Source of the DNA: Gammaproteobacteria bacterium
Lineage (GTDB): Bacteria; Pseudomonadota; Gammaproteobacteria; Steroidobacterales; Steroidobacteraceae
Length of the DNA stretch: 64,000 bases
Direction: 5' to 3'
Assembly (NCBI GenBank): GCA_018970145.1
Contig: JAGWWY010000003.1
Span: forward strand, 1-64,000
Made by a program: the position numbers and the translations under genes. Shown one piece after another: positions 10,072 through 19,676 of the stretch. The first letter of the stretch is position 1. Every line of letters begins with the position of its first letter. The notes beneath the pieces were generated by a model. It searched no databases. It was given only the letters and a program-made list of their open reading frames with translations, and had not been told where the DNA came from.

Positions 10072-12300
10072 TCAGGTCGGCTCGAGGTTGGCGTATTGCA
10101 GCATCAACCACTTGCTACCGGCTGTTTCGAAATTGACCTGTACACGGGCGTGTGGTCCCTGTCCTTCGATATTGAGGATGACGCCAGAGCCAAACTTGGC
10201 GTGACGCACGCGGGCACCCAACTTGAGACCGGGTGCCACCGGGTCTGCTTTGACGCCCGACGCGAGCGGCGAGCGGCGCGGCGCAAACTCGCTGCGCAAG
10301 TCGTCGTCGTGTGTGTTGAATCCGCCGGAACCGTAGCCACCGCGTCCGGCATGTACACGCGGGCGCACTTCTTCGAGCAATTCTTCGGGGATCTCGCGGA
10401 TGAATCGCGACGGTTGGCCGTAGCCGTCGATACCATGCAGACGCCGTTGTTCTGCGTAGGTGAGATAGAGCTGCTGCATTGCGCGAGTCGTGCCGACATA
10501 AGCGAGGCGTCGCTCTTCCTCAAGGCTATCGAGATCATTCAGCGACCGCTGATGCGGGAACAGCCCATCTTCGAGCCCAGCGAGGAATACCACCGGGAAT
10601 TCCAGCCCCTTCGCGGTGTGCAAGGTCATCATCTGGATGCAGTCTTCCCAGGCTTCAGCTTGGCCTTCACCCGATTCGAGCACCGCATGCGCGAGGAACG
10701 ATTCAAGGGGCGGCAACTGTTCGTCTTCGACGCCCTCGGGTTCGAAACCGCGCGCCGCCGAGACGAGTTCCAGCAGGTTGTCTGCTCGTGCTTCACCGCG
10801 TTCGGCTTTTTCTTTCCGATGGTGTTCGAGCAAGCCGCTGGAGTTGATCACCTGATCGACGATTTCGTGCAGCGCCAGCTCGCGTGTATCGGTAGCCAAG
10901 CGATCGATCAGCTGCAGAAATCCATGCAGTGAACCGGCGCCTTTGGCGCCCAAGCTTCCTTCGGCAATGCAGCGTTGCGCTGACGACCACAGCGAGCTGC
11001 CGTCGGCACGCGCTCGGTCGCGCAACGTGTCGATGCTCTTTGCGCCGATGCCGCGAGTGGGTAAATTGACCACGCGCTCGAACGACGTATCGTCGTTACG
11101 GTTGGAGACCAACCGTAAATAAGCGAGGGCGTCTTTGATTTCAGCGCGTTCGAAGAAGCGCAGGCCGCCGTACACCTTGTACGGAATACGGGCTGACAGA
11201 AAAGCTTCTTCGAAAACGCGTGATTGCGCGTTTGATCGGTACAGGATCGCGATATCACGGCGATTACCACCGCGAGCGACCCAGTCTTTGATGCGTTGCA
11301 GCACGAATTCGGCTTCATCGCGCTCGTTGAAAGCGGCATAGAGACGAATCGGTTCACCTTTGCCACCACTCGTCCAAAGATTTTTACCAAGTCGACCGCT
11401 GTTGTTGGCGATCAAGGCGTTCGCCGCTTCGAGAATAGTGCTCGTCGATCGATAGTTTTGCTCCAGGCGAATCAACTTGGCCTGCGGGAAGTCTCGCCGA
11501 AAGGTTTGCAGGTTCTCGACTCGGGCGCCGCGCCAGCGATAGATCGACTGATCGTCATCACCTACTGCAAAAGGCGCACCTTCTGAGCCGACCAAGAGCT
11601 TTGTCCATGCGTATTGGATGGTGTTGGTATCCTGGAACTCATCAACCAACACATGACCAAACCGACGACGATAATGCGCGAGCAACTCGGGTTGATCACG
11701 CCACAGTTCGAAAGCGCGCAGCAGCAACTCTGCAAAGTCGACGACGCCCGCGCGTTGACAGGCCTCTTCGTAATCGCGGTACAACTGGATGAGCTGGCGA
11801 CGCGTCGGGTCGTTACCGTCTTTGAGCATCTTTGGCCGCATGCCTTCATCTTTATTCTGATTGATGAAGTACTGGATGTCGCGCGGCACCCAACGCGTGT
11901 CGTCAAGATTTTGCGCTTTGAGAATTTTCTTGATCAGTCGGAGCTGATCGTCGCCATCCAGGATCTGGAAAGTTTGCGGCAGGTTGGCCTCGCGCCAGTG
12001 CAGGCGCAACAAGCGATGGGCGATCCCGTGAAAAGTGCCGATCCAGAGCGCAGCGCCTGGCATACCGAGCAGCGATTCGATGCGAGCGCGCATTTCTCCC
12101 GCGGCCTTGTTCGTGAAGGTCATCGCCATGATGCTGTGTGGCGAGGCCCCCTCAGCCTGAATCAACCACGCCACGCGATGTGTGAGCACGCGCGTCTTGC
12201 CACTACCTGCACCAGCCAACACCAACACAGGGCCGATCGGCGCTGTGACGGCTTCGCGTTGTGCGTCGTTGAGCGAGTTGAGTATCGGCGAGAGGTCCAT
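10072..12300 (-). CDS. uvrD: DNA helicase II (UvrD/Rep family superfamily 1A helicase)
   Basis: ATP-dependent 3'-5' helicase for nucleotide excision and mismatch repair. The 742-residue protein begins MDLSPILNSLNDAQREAVTAP (Q motif), with Walker A GAGSGKT at residues 30-36, motif II DEFQDTN at about 218, GDDDQSIYRWRGA (motif III), LEQNYRST (motif IV), and VVFLAGLEDGLFPH plus YVGTTRA (motifs V/VI). Length and motif spacing fit UvrD better than Rep (~673) or PcrA. The C terminus ends in a Tudor-like segment (GARVRHAKFGSGVILNIEG), typical of UvrD. It is the first gene of the leftward group uvrD-pyrF-MFS-uppP. Confidence 0.96.
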   Translation of the reverse strand: MDLSPILNSLNDAQREAVTAPIGPVLVLAGAGSGKTRVLTHRVAWLIQAEGASPHSIMAMTFTNKAAGEMRARIESLLGMPGAALWIGTFHGIAHRLLRLHWREANLPQTFQILDGDDQLRLIKKILKAQNLDDTRWVPRDIQYFINQNKDEGMRPKMLKDGNDPTRRQLIQLYRDYEEACQRAGVVDFAELLLRAFELWRDQPELLAHYRRRFGHVLVDEFQDTNTIQYAWTKLLVGSEGAPFAVGDDDQSIYRWRGARVENLQTFRRDFPQAKLIRLEQNYRSTSTILEAANALIANNSGRLGKNLWTSGGKGEPIRLYAAFNERDEAEFVLQRIKDWVARGGNRRDIAILYRSNAQSRVFEEAFLSARIPYKVYGGLRFFERAEIKDALAYLRLVSNRNDDTSFERVVNLPTRGIGAKSIDTLRDRARADGSSLWSSAQRCIAEGSLGAKGAGSLHGFLQLIDRLATDTRELALHEIVDQVINSSGLLEHHRKEKAERGEARADNLLELVSAARGFEPEGVEDEQLPPLESFLAHAVLESGEGQAEAWEDCIQMMTLHTAKGLEFPVVFLAGLEDGLFPHQRSLNDLDSLEEERRLAYVGTTRAMQQLYLTYAEQRRLHGIDGYGQPSRFIREIPEELLEEVRPRVHAGRGGYGSGGFNTHDDDLRSEFAPRRSPLASGVKADPVAPGLKLGARVRHAKFGSGVILNIEGQGPHARVQVNFETAGSKWLMLQYANLEPT

Positions 12301-12368
12301 GCGGGGCGCGAATTCTAGCGGCTTTCGGTCGGATTGGTGGATCGATCCTGCGGATTTTTATCAGCGTC

Positions 12369-12384
12369 TATACTCTGATCAGAG
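12369..12384 (+). promoter_or_regulatory. possible promoter -10 element with overlapping palindrome upstream of the VOC gene
   Basis: TATACT at 12369-12374 resembles a sigma-70 -10 element. It runs into a perfect 12-bp palindrome, CTCTGATCAGAG (12373-12384), 27 bp before the VOC start. No good -35 element is seen at the expected spacing. The overlap would suit a repressor or activator site, but no regulator gene is adjacent. Confidence 0.35.
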
Positions 12385-12411
12385 CAGAGATGGATCCGGA
12401 GTGCGACGTCG

Positions 12412-13350
12412 ATGACAGCCGAGTTTCGAGCTAATGCTTACGCCTATGCTTTGTTGAGTGTGGCCGATCTGACCACAGCGCTCGATTTGTGGGTAGGTCG
12501 TTTCGGCATGCAGATCGTGGCGCGTCGGCAAGGAGGCGATCCGGCGTGGGCCGCGCGTCTAGGTTTGGGTGCTGATGACATCATTAACCAGGCGCTGCTG
12601 GTGACACCCGGTCGTACCCAAGGCGGAATCCATCTCGTGCAATTTCGCGCACCCGGCGCGCCGGTGCGCGCGGGAGCAAGACCCACGGATCTCGTACCTA
12701 AGAGCATCGATATCGTGGTGCGTGATATCTGGGCGCGTCATGCCGAGTTGCAGGCAGCCGGGTTTCGTTTTCGTTCGCCGATCGGCCGCTTCGAGACCGA
12801 CGGGGTCGTGGTGCATGAGGTGCACCTGCCCGGGCCGGATGAGGTGAATCTGGTCTTCCTCGAAGAAGAGGGCAAGACGGATCACGTTAGTCCGCAAGGG
12901 TTTGGTGTAGCGCCGCAGATTGTCGCGATTTCACCCGACAACAAAATCGAGAAGGCGTTTTACGAACGGGTACTGCAACTCACCGAAACTTCGTACCACC
13001 GGTTTGCCGGCCCGGAAGTGGAGCGCACCATCGGTTTACCGCCGGGTGCCGGGCTCGACATTCGAATTTTTGGTGATCCAGACTACACCTATGGGCGACT
13101 CGAGATCGTTCAATATGAACGTGCCGAGAGTGAAAACCTGTACCCCAAAGCCTGTGCCCCAGCGCGTGGCTTATTGGCCGTCAGCTTCGTCGTACCCGAT
13201 GTGACTGCCGTCGTCTCGCGGGCGAGGGCCATGGGTGCGCGCGTCGATGCGCCTCAAAAAATTGCTTGCATCTTGGGTTCGGTGCTGACGGCGACCGTGT
13301 ATTCACCGGCTGGATTGCGTATCGACTTGCTGCAGGTCGATCACCATTGA
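12412..13350 (+). CDS. two-module VOC-superfamily protein (glyoxalase/extradiol dioxygenase fold)
   Basis: The 312-residue protein has two VOC (beta-alpha-beta-beta-beta) modules, roughly residues 8-145 and 160-308. Each has an edge strand of the glyoxalase I type (YALLSVADLTTALDLWVGRFGMQIV and PQIVAISPDNKIEKAFYERVLQL), and the second ends in AGLRIDLLQVD. The first metal-binding histidine usual in glyoxalase I and HPPD (HxxLxVxD) is replaced by Tyr or Gln, so a standard metal site is not obvious. Enzymes of this fold act on hemithioacetals, methylmalonyl-CoA, 4-hydroxyphenylpyruvate and catechols; none can be assigned here. It precedes gloB (opposite strand, 10-bp 3' overlap) and lies near pcs-mcr. 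Confidence 0.7.
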   Translation: MTAEFRANAYAYALLSVADLTTALDLWVGRFGMQIVARRQGGDPAWAARLGLGADDIINQALLVTPGRTQGGIHLVQFRAPGAPVRAGARPTDLVPKSIDIVVRDIWARHAELQAAGFRFRSPIGRFETDGVVVHEVHLPGPDEVNLVFLEEEGKTDHVSPQGFGVAPQIVAISPDNKIEKAFYERVLQLTETSYHRFAGPEVERTIGLPPGAGLDIRIFGDPDYTYGRLEIVQYERAESENLYPKACAPARGLLAVSFVVPDVTAVVSRARAMGARVDAPQKIACILGSVLTATVYSPAGLRIDLLQVDHH

Positions 13351-14156
13351 TTACGCAATTGGCGTAAATGCAGGAACACGCTGCGCGCATCCGGATCATG
13401 CGGGAGTTCGGGGAAGCGCTCGCACAAGCGCGCGATGACTTCCGATTCGTGTAAGCGAAAGAACACGTTGTGCCGTTTTTCGTCACCGAGTGTGAACACG
13501 GGTGCGGTTGCGCCTTGGTGTGTGCCCTCGAGCGTGCATAGTGATGCGTGTCGTTCAATGGCCACGACGTTGCCGGGCTCTCGATCGAGCGTGAAGGCGA
13601 GATTGCGCGCGAGGTAGTCGTGGCCCGGGTAGACAAGCGTCGAGTCGGGTAGTTGCGCGAGTTGCTGCACGAAAGTGTCATATAACAGGGACGGGTCACC
13701 ACCATTGTGGCAATTGCCGGCGCCGGCGTTGAATAGTGTGTCGCCGCAGAAAAGGGCGGCCGGCGTCGATGAATCGGCCGCTTGCAGCAGCAGACAGAGA
13801 TGCGAGCGGGTATGCCCTGGGGTGTCGAGTACGTACGCCTCGACGGTGCGACCGATGCGCAGTAGCACCCCGGCACCGAGACCGACATCGATACCCGGGA
13901 TGAGGCCGCCGGCGCCGGCATGGGCGAAAACCTTCGCGCCGGTGGCCGCCCGCAAGCCCTCGTTGCCACCGATATGGTCGCCATGCTCGTGGGTGTTGAG
14001 GATGCTGCGGATTTCCCAACCTCGCGCTCGCGCAACGGCGAGACAGGCTTGCCAGTCGAGCGGATCCACGGCCATCGCGTCGCCCGTTTCTTCACAAGCG
14101 ATAAGGTAGTGGTAATTACGCCACGCGTTTCCCGGCCAAATGCGTTCGATGATCAT
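13341..14156 (-). CDS. gloB: hydroxyacylglutathione hydrolase (glyoxalase II)
   Basis: Metallo-beta-lactamase-fold thioesterase that hydrolyses S-D-lactoylglutathione to D-lactate and glutathione. The 271-residue length fits GloB (about 251-260). The binuclear metal motif THEHGDHIGG is at about residues 55-64, further ligands lie in LDTPGHTRSH and CGDTLF, and YPGHDY supplies the last histidine. The C-terminal glutathione-binding signature appears as LGDEKRHNVFFR. It diverges from pcs, with 75 bp between the two starts, and converges with the VOC gene. This is the canonical glyoxalase II; the shorter hydrolase after mcr is a different subgroup. Confidence 0.93.
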   Translation of the reverse strand: MIIERIWPGNAWRNYHYLIACEETGDAMAVDPLDWQACLAVARARGWEIRSILNTHEHGDHIGGNEGLRAATGAKVFAHAGAGGLIPGIDVGLGAGVLLRIGRTVEAYVLDTPGHTRSHLCLLLQAADSSTPAALFCGDTLFNAGAGNCHNGGDPSLLYDTFVQQLAQLPDSTLVYPGHDYLARNLAFTLDREPGNVVAIERHASLCTLEGTHQGATAPVFTLGDEKRHNVFFRLHESEVIARLCERFPELPHDPDARSVFLHLRQLRNQW

Positions 14157-14231
14157 CTTTGCCAGTGAATTTTGACTAAAGCCTTTTCACAACACTTCGG
14201 TTAGATTGGCTCTCGGGGGTTGGAGATCGTC

Positions 14232-17200
14232 ATGTCGAACGAGACCGTTGCCATTTCGCCCCCACCAGCGCGTGTCAATCCTTATCCGTCCCGAGCCGCC
14301 TGGGAAGCCGCCAGAGCTGCTTGCGAGCGCGATCCGGGCGCGTTTCATGGTGACATCGCTTGTCGCGAATTGCACTGGTTCGAACCGACGGCGGGGCGCG
14401 CCGGTGCGTGGGTCCGCTACGACGACTCCGCATCACGCTGGATCGGTTTCGACGCGACGAGCGGCGCGTCGATGGATCCAGGCCTGCCCGATGCTCATCG
14501 ACCGTGGCGCACCGCACTCGATGCAAGTGAGGCGCCTTTTTATCGATGGTTCGACGGTGCGCTGACCAACGCTTGTTTCAATGAAATCGATCGTCATGTG
14601 CTCGACGGGCACGGCGATGAGCCCGCGTTGTGGTTCGAAGGCGATCGTTGGGATCAATCTCAAGCCGGTGGTCGTGGTGCGCCTGTCGTCTCGTATAGCG
14701 TCTCGCGCAAGAACTTGCTGCTCGAGGTGGCCAAATGCGCACTTGCGTTACGCGAGCTCGGTCTCGACACGGGCGATCGCATCGCGATCAACATGCCGAA
14801 TATCCCAGAACAACTGTTCTGGACCGAAGCCTGTAAGCGGCTCGGTATTGTCTACACACCCGTTTTCGGCGGATTCAGTGACAAGACCCTCTCGGATCGC
14901 ATCCACAATGCCGGCGCGCGCGTAGTAATCACCGCTGACGGCGGTTACCGCAACGCTCAGATCGTGGCTTTCAAAGAAGCCTATACCGACCCCGCACTCG
15001 ACGGTTATGTGCCGGCGGAGACCGTCGTTGAGATCGTGCAGCGCACGCTCGTGGAATTGGCAGTATCTACCGAGCAGGCGAGTGCGATCCTCGAGGGCGC
15101 ACGTGCAGCCGTCGCCAATGAAATCACGCTAGAACGCTCGGATGTCATGCGCGGAGTCGGTCGTGCGATCGAGAGTATCGGTGGATTGTCCTCGGCCGAC
15201 GCGAGCCGGATCCGAACGGCGATTGCCTCTGCCCTGGTGGCAACGCCGGCGCGCGTCGATGTTGTTGTCGTTGTTCGGCATGCCGCACAAGCGGATCTCT
15301 TGTGGCGTCCCGAGCGCGATCGCTGGGCGCACGAGCTGACAGATCGCGCAGAGGAAAAAATTCTGTGCGCGGCCCGTGCGGCAGGCTATGCCGTCGAGTC
15401 ACTTGCCGAGCTGATGACGTTGCCCGATTCGCAATTCGTCGCGGCGATCTGGGCATCGAGCCGGCCGGTCGCGCTCGATGCCGAATTCCCGATGTTTTTC
15501 ATCTATACCTCAGGATCCACCGGCAAGCCCAAGGGCGTCGTGCATGTCCACGGCGGTTATCTCAGCGGTGTCGCCCATACGATGCGAGTCGCTTTCGATG
15601 CGCGCGCGGGCGATGTGATGTATGTCGTAGCTGACCCGGGTTGGATCACGGGCCAGAGCTACATGATCGCCGGAGCACTCGCGACCCGTGTCACGACGGT
15701 GATCGCCGAAGGCGCACCGGTATTTCCGAGTGCTGGCCGCTTCGCGAGCATCATCGAGCGCTTGAAGGTGAATATCTTCAAAGCGGGCGTCACCTTCCTG
15801 AAAACGGTAATGACCGATCCACAGAACGTCGAAGACGTACGGGCTTATTCGCGAGCTTCGTTACGTGTGGCGACATTTTGTGCCGAGCCAACGTCGCCCG
15901 TCGTACAGCAGTTCGGCATGGAACTCGTCACGCCGTGGTACATCAATTCTTATTGGGCTACCGAGCACGGTGGCATCGTCTGGACCCATCTCTATGGTAA
16001 CGGCGACTTTCCGTTGCGCGCCGATGCCCACACCTATCCTTTACCGTGGGTGATGGGTGATGTCTGGATCGCCGACAGCGAACCGGATTCTAAGGGGCAG
16101 GTCACCGCACGCTCGGCATCGGTCGGCGAAAAAGGCGAGATCGTCATCTCTGCGCCCTATCCCTATCTTTGTCGTACGATCTGGGGCGATGCCGCCGGGT
16201 TTAAAATAGACGGCACGCGCGTCGCACGGCAGTGGCGTGGCGACATAGATCGATACCGCAGCACGTATTGGTCGCGTTGGCGAGAACGACTTGCCTACAC
16301 GCAAGGTGATTTTGCCGTGAAGCACGCCGACGGCGGGTTTTCGCTGCATGGTCGCTCCGACGATGTCATCAATGTGTCGGGGCATCGTCTCGGCACCGAA
16401 GAAATCGAAGGCGCCATCCTACGAGACAAGCAGGTCAATCCAGACTCGCCCGTGGGCAACGTCATCGTAGTCGGTGCGCCTCATGCACAGAAGGGTTTGA
16501 CGCCCCTCGCCTTCGTACGCCCCGCCGCAGGACGCAAGCTCACCGCGGAAGATCGACGTCGTTTGATCGACATCGTGCGTCAGGAAAAAGGGCAGGTCGC
16601 GATTCCCGAAGACTTCATTGAAGTCAGTCAGTTTCCGGAAACCCGCAGCGGCAAATACATGCGCCGGATGGTGCGCGCACTCGTCGAGGGACAGGACGTC
16701 GGTGATACCTCGACGCTGCGCAACCCCGAATCGATCACGGAGCTCAAACGCAGCATCGCCGAATGGCAAGAGCGTCAACGCGTCGCTGACGAACAACAGC
16801 TGTTCGAAGATTTTCGCTATTTCCGCATTCACTATCACCCGCTCCAGAAGCCGAGACGGGCGCGCCTCGCTATTGTCACGGTACAAAATCCACCGGTGAA
16901 TGCGCTCAACGAACGCGCGCTTGATGAGTTGAACATCGTGATCGATCACGTCGCACGTCGCGATGATGTCAAAGCGGTGATTTTCACCGGGCAAGGAACG
17001 TCGGCTTTTGTAGCAGGCGCGGATATCCGCCAGTTGCTCGAAGACGTGCATACACTCGAAGAAGCCTTGCCGCTACCGAATAACGCACATTTGGCTTTCC
17101 GCAAGATTGAAACCATGGAGAAGCCCGCGATCGCCGCAATCAACGGCGTTGCGCTCGGTGGCGGCATGGAGTTCGCGCTCGCTTGTCATGTGCGCGTGGC

Positions 17201-19676
17201 GGAGCCACTCGCGAGCTTTGGTCAGCCTGAAGTACGCTTGAACCTGCTGCCAGGTTATGGCGGCACACAACGCCTGCCGCGCCTGCTCGAATTACGCGGT
17301 CATGCCACACCACTCGTACGGTCGCTCGAGATCATCTTGGGCGGTCGAACGATCGCGAGCGATGCCGCGTTGAGTGACGGATTGGTCGATGCACTCTGTA
17401 GCGACGGCGAAGACGTGTTGAGTCTCGCTGTGAGATTGGCCAGCGAGTTTGTCGCATCGCCGCGAGGTCGCAAGCTGGTTGCGAATCGCTACGCCGAGCG
17501 ACGTGCCGCTGAAGCGACGTGGCAACGACCTGGCAGCGACGATATGTCGGTGGCACTTGGAGATGCGGAAACACAGCGTCTGCTCGCACAAGCAGCCACG
17601 GTCGGGCGCGCCAAGACCGCAGATCGAATCATCGATGCCGTTCGGACGGGTTGGCAGTCTGGTTTGCAGGCAGGGCTGGCGCGCGAGGCACAGCTGTTCG
17701 CCGAGGCGGTCGTCGATCCTGAGGGTGGCAAGGTCGGCATCCGCGCTTTCATCGATAAAAAGAGCGCGCCTTTGCCTACGCGACGTGCGTCGACACCGAC
17801 CGCCGAGTCGATCGTCAAGTTGATCAAGCAGGGTGAGTTGTTGCCGGTCGGTGCCGCTTTCTTTCCGGGACTGACACCAATGCCGACTTGGCAGTGGGGT
17901 CATGCGGTCGTCAAAGATATTGCAACGGGCGCACCTGCCCATGGGCTACCGAAAAACGCCGAGCGAGAAATTTTGCTGCCGGTGCCCAAGCCAGGTCCGA
18001 ATGAGGCGGTCGTCTACGTACTCGCCTCAGAAGTGAACTTCAACGACATCTGGGCGATCACCGGTATTCCGGTCTCGCCGTTCGACAACCACGATCTTGA
18101 TTATCAAGTGACCGGTTCGGGCGGCGTCGCACTCGTGGCTTCGATCGGCAGCGAGCTCAAGCGCGAGGGACGCATCAAGGTCGGTGATCTCGTGACCGTG
18201 TATTCGGGGCAAAGCGAATTGTTGTCGCCTTTGGCTGCACGCGATCCGATGTACGCCGGTTTTTCCATTCAGGGCTACGAGACCGATACCGGTAGCCATC
18301 AACAATTTTTACAGGTGCAGGGTCCGCAGCTGCACCCACTGCCGCCTGATCTGAGCTTGGAAGCGGCCGGCTCCTATGTCCTCAATCTTGGCACGGTCGT
18401 GCGGGCCCTCTTTACGACGCTGCAGATCGAATCGGGCAAGACGGTTTTTGTGGAAGGCGCTGCGACGGGAACGGGCTTTGAGGCTTTGAAGAGCGCGGCT
18501 CGGAATGGTTTGCGTACCGTTGGTTTGGTTTCCAGCATGGAGCGCGCTGCCTTCGTCAAAGCACAGGGTGCCACAGGCGCTATCGATCGGCGTGATTCTC
18601 GCTGGGCGTCGATTTGGACACCGGTACCGGAATCCTCGGCCGATATCGCGACATGGGAAAAGGCCGGCGAGTCACTTTTGGCCGAAATGCGCGCCCAAAG
18701 CGGCGGTAGCTTCGCTGACTACGTCGTCTCACACGCCGGCCAGGAGTCCTTCCCACGGTCCTTCCAATTACTCGGCGATGGAGGCACGTTGACGTTCTAC
18801 GGTGCCACCAGTGGTTATTGGTTCTCGTTCGTTGGCAAGGCAGGCACGAGTTCACCCGAGACGATGTTGCGCCGTGCACGCTTGCGCGCAGGCGAGGCGG
18901 TGCTGCTCTATTACGGTGTTGGCGACGATGCGCTGCTCGACCCGGTTGGGCTCGAAGCCATCGAAGCCGTCCGTCGCGCAGGTGGGCGACTCGTCGTGGC
19001 GACGGCGAGCGACGCACAGCGCGAATTCGTGCAGTCACTCGGCTTCGGTGATGCGGTGCGTGGCGTGGTATCGCTCGAAGATATCCGTCGTAAGGAAGGT
19101 AGTGATTTCGACTGGCCGAGCGCACTGCCAGCGATGCCCGATGCCAAACGAGAAACTGCCGCATTCAAAGAAGCGGTGCGACAGTATCAAGAGCGAACCA
19201 TGAAGCCGTTCGGGACCGCGATCGGTCGCTGGTTACGCTCGGCAGACAATCCCCGTGGCTATCCTGATCTGGTCATCGAGCGCTGCGGTCACGATGCCTT
19301 GGCCGCCTCCACTTCGCTGGTGAAGCCGTTTACGGGCCGTGTGGTGTACTGCGAATCGATGCAAGGACGACGCTACACGTTTTACGCACCGCAAGTTTGG
19401 ATGCGACAACGTCGTATCTTGATGCCCAACGCCACGATTGCCGGTACTCACCTTTGTAACGCCTACGAAGTCGCTCGTATGAACGACATGATTGCAGCCG
19501 GTCAACTCGAAGTCAGTGAACCGACGATGGTGCCTTGGCAAGCATTGCCGGCGGCGCACCAATCGATGTGGGATAACACCCACGCCGGTGCGAACTATGT
19601 GGTGAATCACGCGCTACCGCGAGCAGGGATTCGCTCGCGTGACGAACTTTTCCAGGAATGGGGAGCAAAACGATGA
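14232..19676 (+). CDS. pcs: trifunctional propionyl-CoA synthase Pcs
   Basis: Converts 3-hydroxypropionate, ATP, CoA and NADPH to propionyl-CoA. I chose ATG 14232 (1814 aa), 6 nt after GGAG; an in-frame TTG lies at 14220. The first ~870 residues are an AMP-forming acyl-CoA synthetase: phosphate loop TSGSTGKPKG at 426-435, YINSYWATEHGG, and the C-terminal catalytic lysine K808 in SGKYMRR. Residues ~876-1150 are an enoyl-CoA hydratase with both acid residues, E980 (GGGMEF) and E1000 (FGQPEV). Residues ~1245-1814 are a medium-chain reductase like crotonyl-CoA carboxylase/reductase, with NADPH loop GAATGTG from 1409. Length and order match Chloroflexus Pcs (~1822). In that family acryloyl-CoA stays within an internal chamber. 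Its stop overlaps the mcr start (ATGA), implying translational coupling. Confidence 0.97.
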   Translation: MSNETVAISPPPARVNPYPSRAAWEAARAACERDPGAFHGDIACRELHWFEPTAGRAGAWVRYDDSASRWIGFDATSGASMDPGLPDAHRPWRTALDASEAPFYRWFDGALTNACFNEIDRHVLDGHGDEPALWFEGDRWDQSQAGGRGAPVVSYSVSRKNLLLEVAKCALALRELGLDTGDRIAINMPNIPEQLFWTEACKRLGIVYTPVFGGFSDKTLSDRIHNAGARVVITADGGYRNAQIVAFKEAYTDPALDGYVPAETVVEIVQRTLVELAVSTEQASAILEGARAAVANEITLERSDVMRGVGRAIESIGGLSSADASRIRTAIASALVATPARVDVVVVVRHAAQADLLWRPERDRWAHELTDRAEEKILCAARAAGYAVESLAELMTLPDSQFVAAIWASSRPVALDAEFPMFFIYTSGSTGKPKGVVHVHGGYLSGVAHTMRVAFDARAGDVMYVVADPGWITGQSYMIAGALATRVTTVIAEGAPVFPSAGRFASIIERLKVNIFKAGVTFLKTVMTDPQNVEDVRAYSRASLRVATFCAEPTSPVVQQFGMELVTPWYINSYWATEHGGIVWTHLYGNGDFPLRADAHTYPLPWVMGDVWIADSEPDSKGQVTARSASVGEKGEIVISAPYPYLCRTIWGDAAGFKIDGTRVARQWRGDIDRYRSTYWSRWRERLAYTQGDFAVKHADGGFSLHGRSDDVINVSGHRLGTEEIEGAILRDKQVNPDSPVGNVIVVGAPHAQKGLTPLAFVRPAAGRKLTAEDRRRLIDIVRQEKGQVAIPEDFIEVSQFPETRSGKYMRRMVRALVEGQDVGDTSTLRNPESITELKRSIAEWQERQRVADEQQLFEDFRYFRIHYHPLQKPRRARLAIVTVQNPPVNALNERALDELNIVIDHVARRDDVKAVIFTGQGTSAFVAGADIRQLLEDVHTLEEALPLPNNAHLAFRKIETMEKPAIAAINGVALGGGMEFALACHVRVAEPLASFGQPEVRLNLLPGYGGTQRLPRLLELRGHATPLVRSLEIILGGRTIASDAALSDGLVDALCSDGEDVLSLAVRLASEFVASPRGRKLVANRYAERRAAEATWQRPGSDDMSVALGDAETQRLLAQAATVGRAKTADRIIDAVRTGWQSGLQAGLAREAQLFAEAVVDPEGGKVGIRAFIDKKSAPLPTRRASTPTAESIVKLIKQGELLPVGAAFFPGLTPMPTWQWGHAVVKDIATGAPAHGLPKNAEREILLPVPKPGPNEAVVYVLASEVNFNDIWAITGIPVSPFDNHDLDYQVTGSGGVALVASIGSELKREGRIKVGDLVTVYSGQSELLSPLAARDPMYAGFSIQGYETDTGSHQQFLQVQGPQLHPLPPDLSLEAAGSYVLNLGTVVRALFTTLQIESGKTVFVEGAATGTGFEALKSAARNGLRTVGLVSSMERAAFVKAQGATGAIDRRDSRWASIWTPVPESSADIATWEKAGESLLAEMRAQSGGSFADYVVSHAGQESFPRSFQLLGDGGTLTFYGATSGYWFSFVGKAGTSSPETMLRRARLRAGEAVLLYYGVGDDALLDPVGLEAIEAVRRAGGRLVVATASDAQREFVQSLGFGDAVRGVVSLEDIRRKEGSDFDWPSALPAMPDAKRETAAFKEAVRQYQERTMKPFGTAIGRWLRSADNPRGYPDLVIERCGHDALAASTSLVKPFTGRVVYCESMQGRRYTFYAPQVWMRQRRILMPNATIAGTHLCNAYEVARMNDMIAAGQLEVSEPTMVPWQALPAAHQSMWDNTHAGANYVVNHALPRAGIRSRDELFQEWGAKR

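Noticed and set aside
9973..10932. 319-codon plus-strand open frame opposite uvrD and pyrF
   Set aside because: It overlaps helicase motifs on the minus strand and starts inside pyrF; no domain is recognisable.
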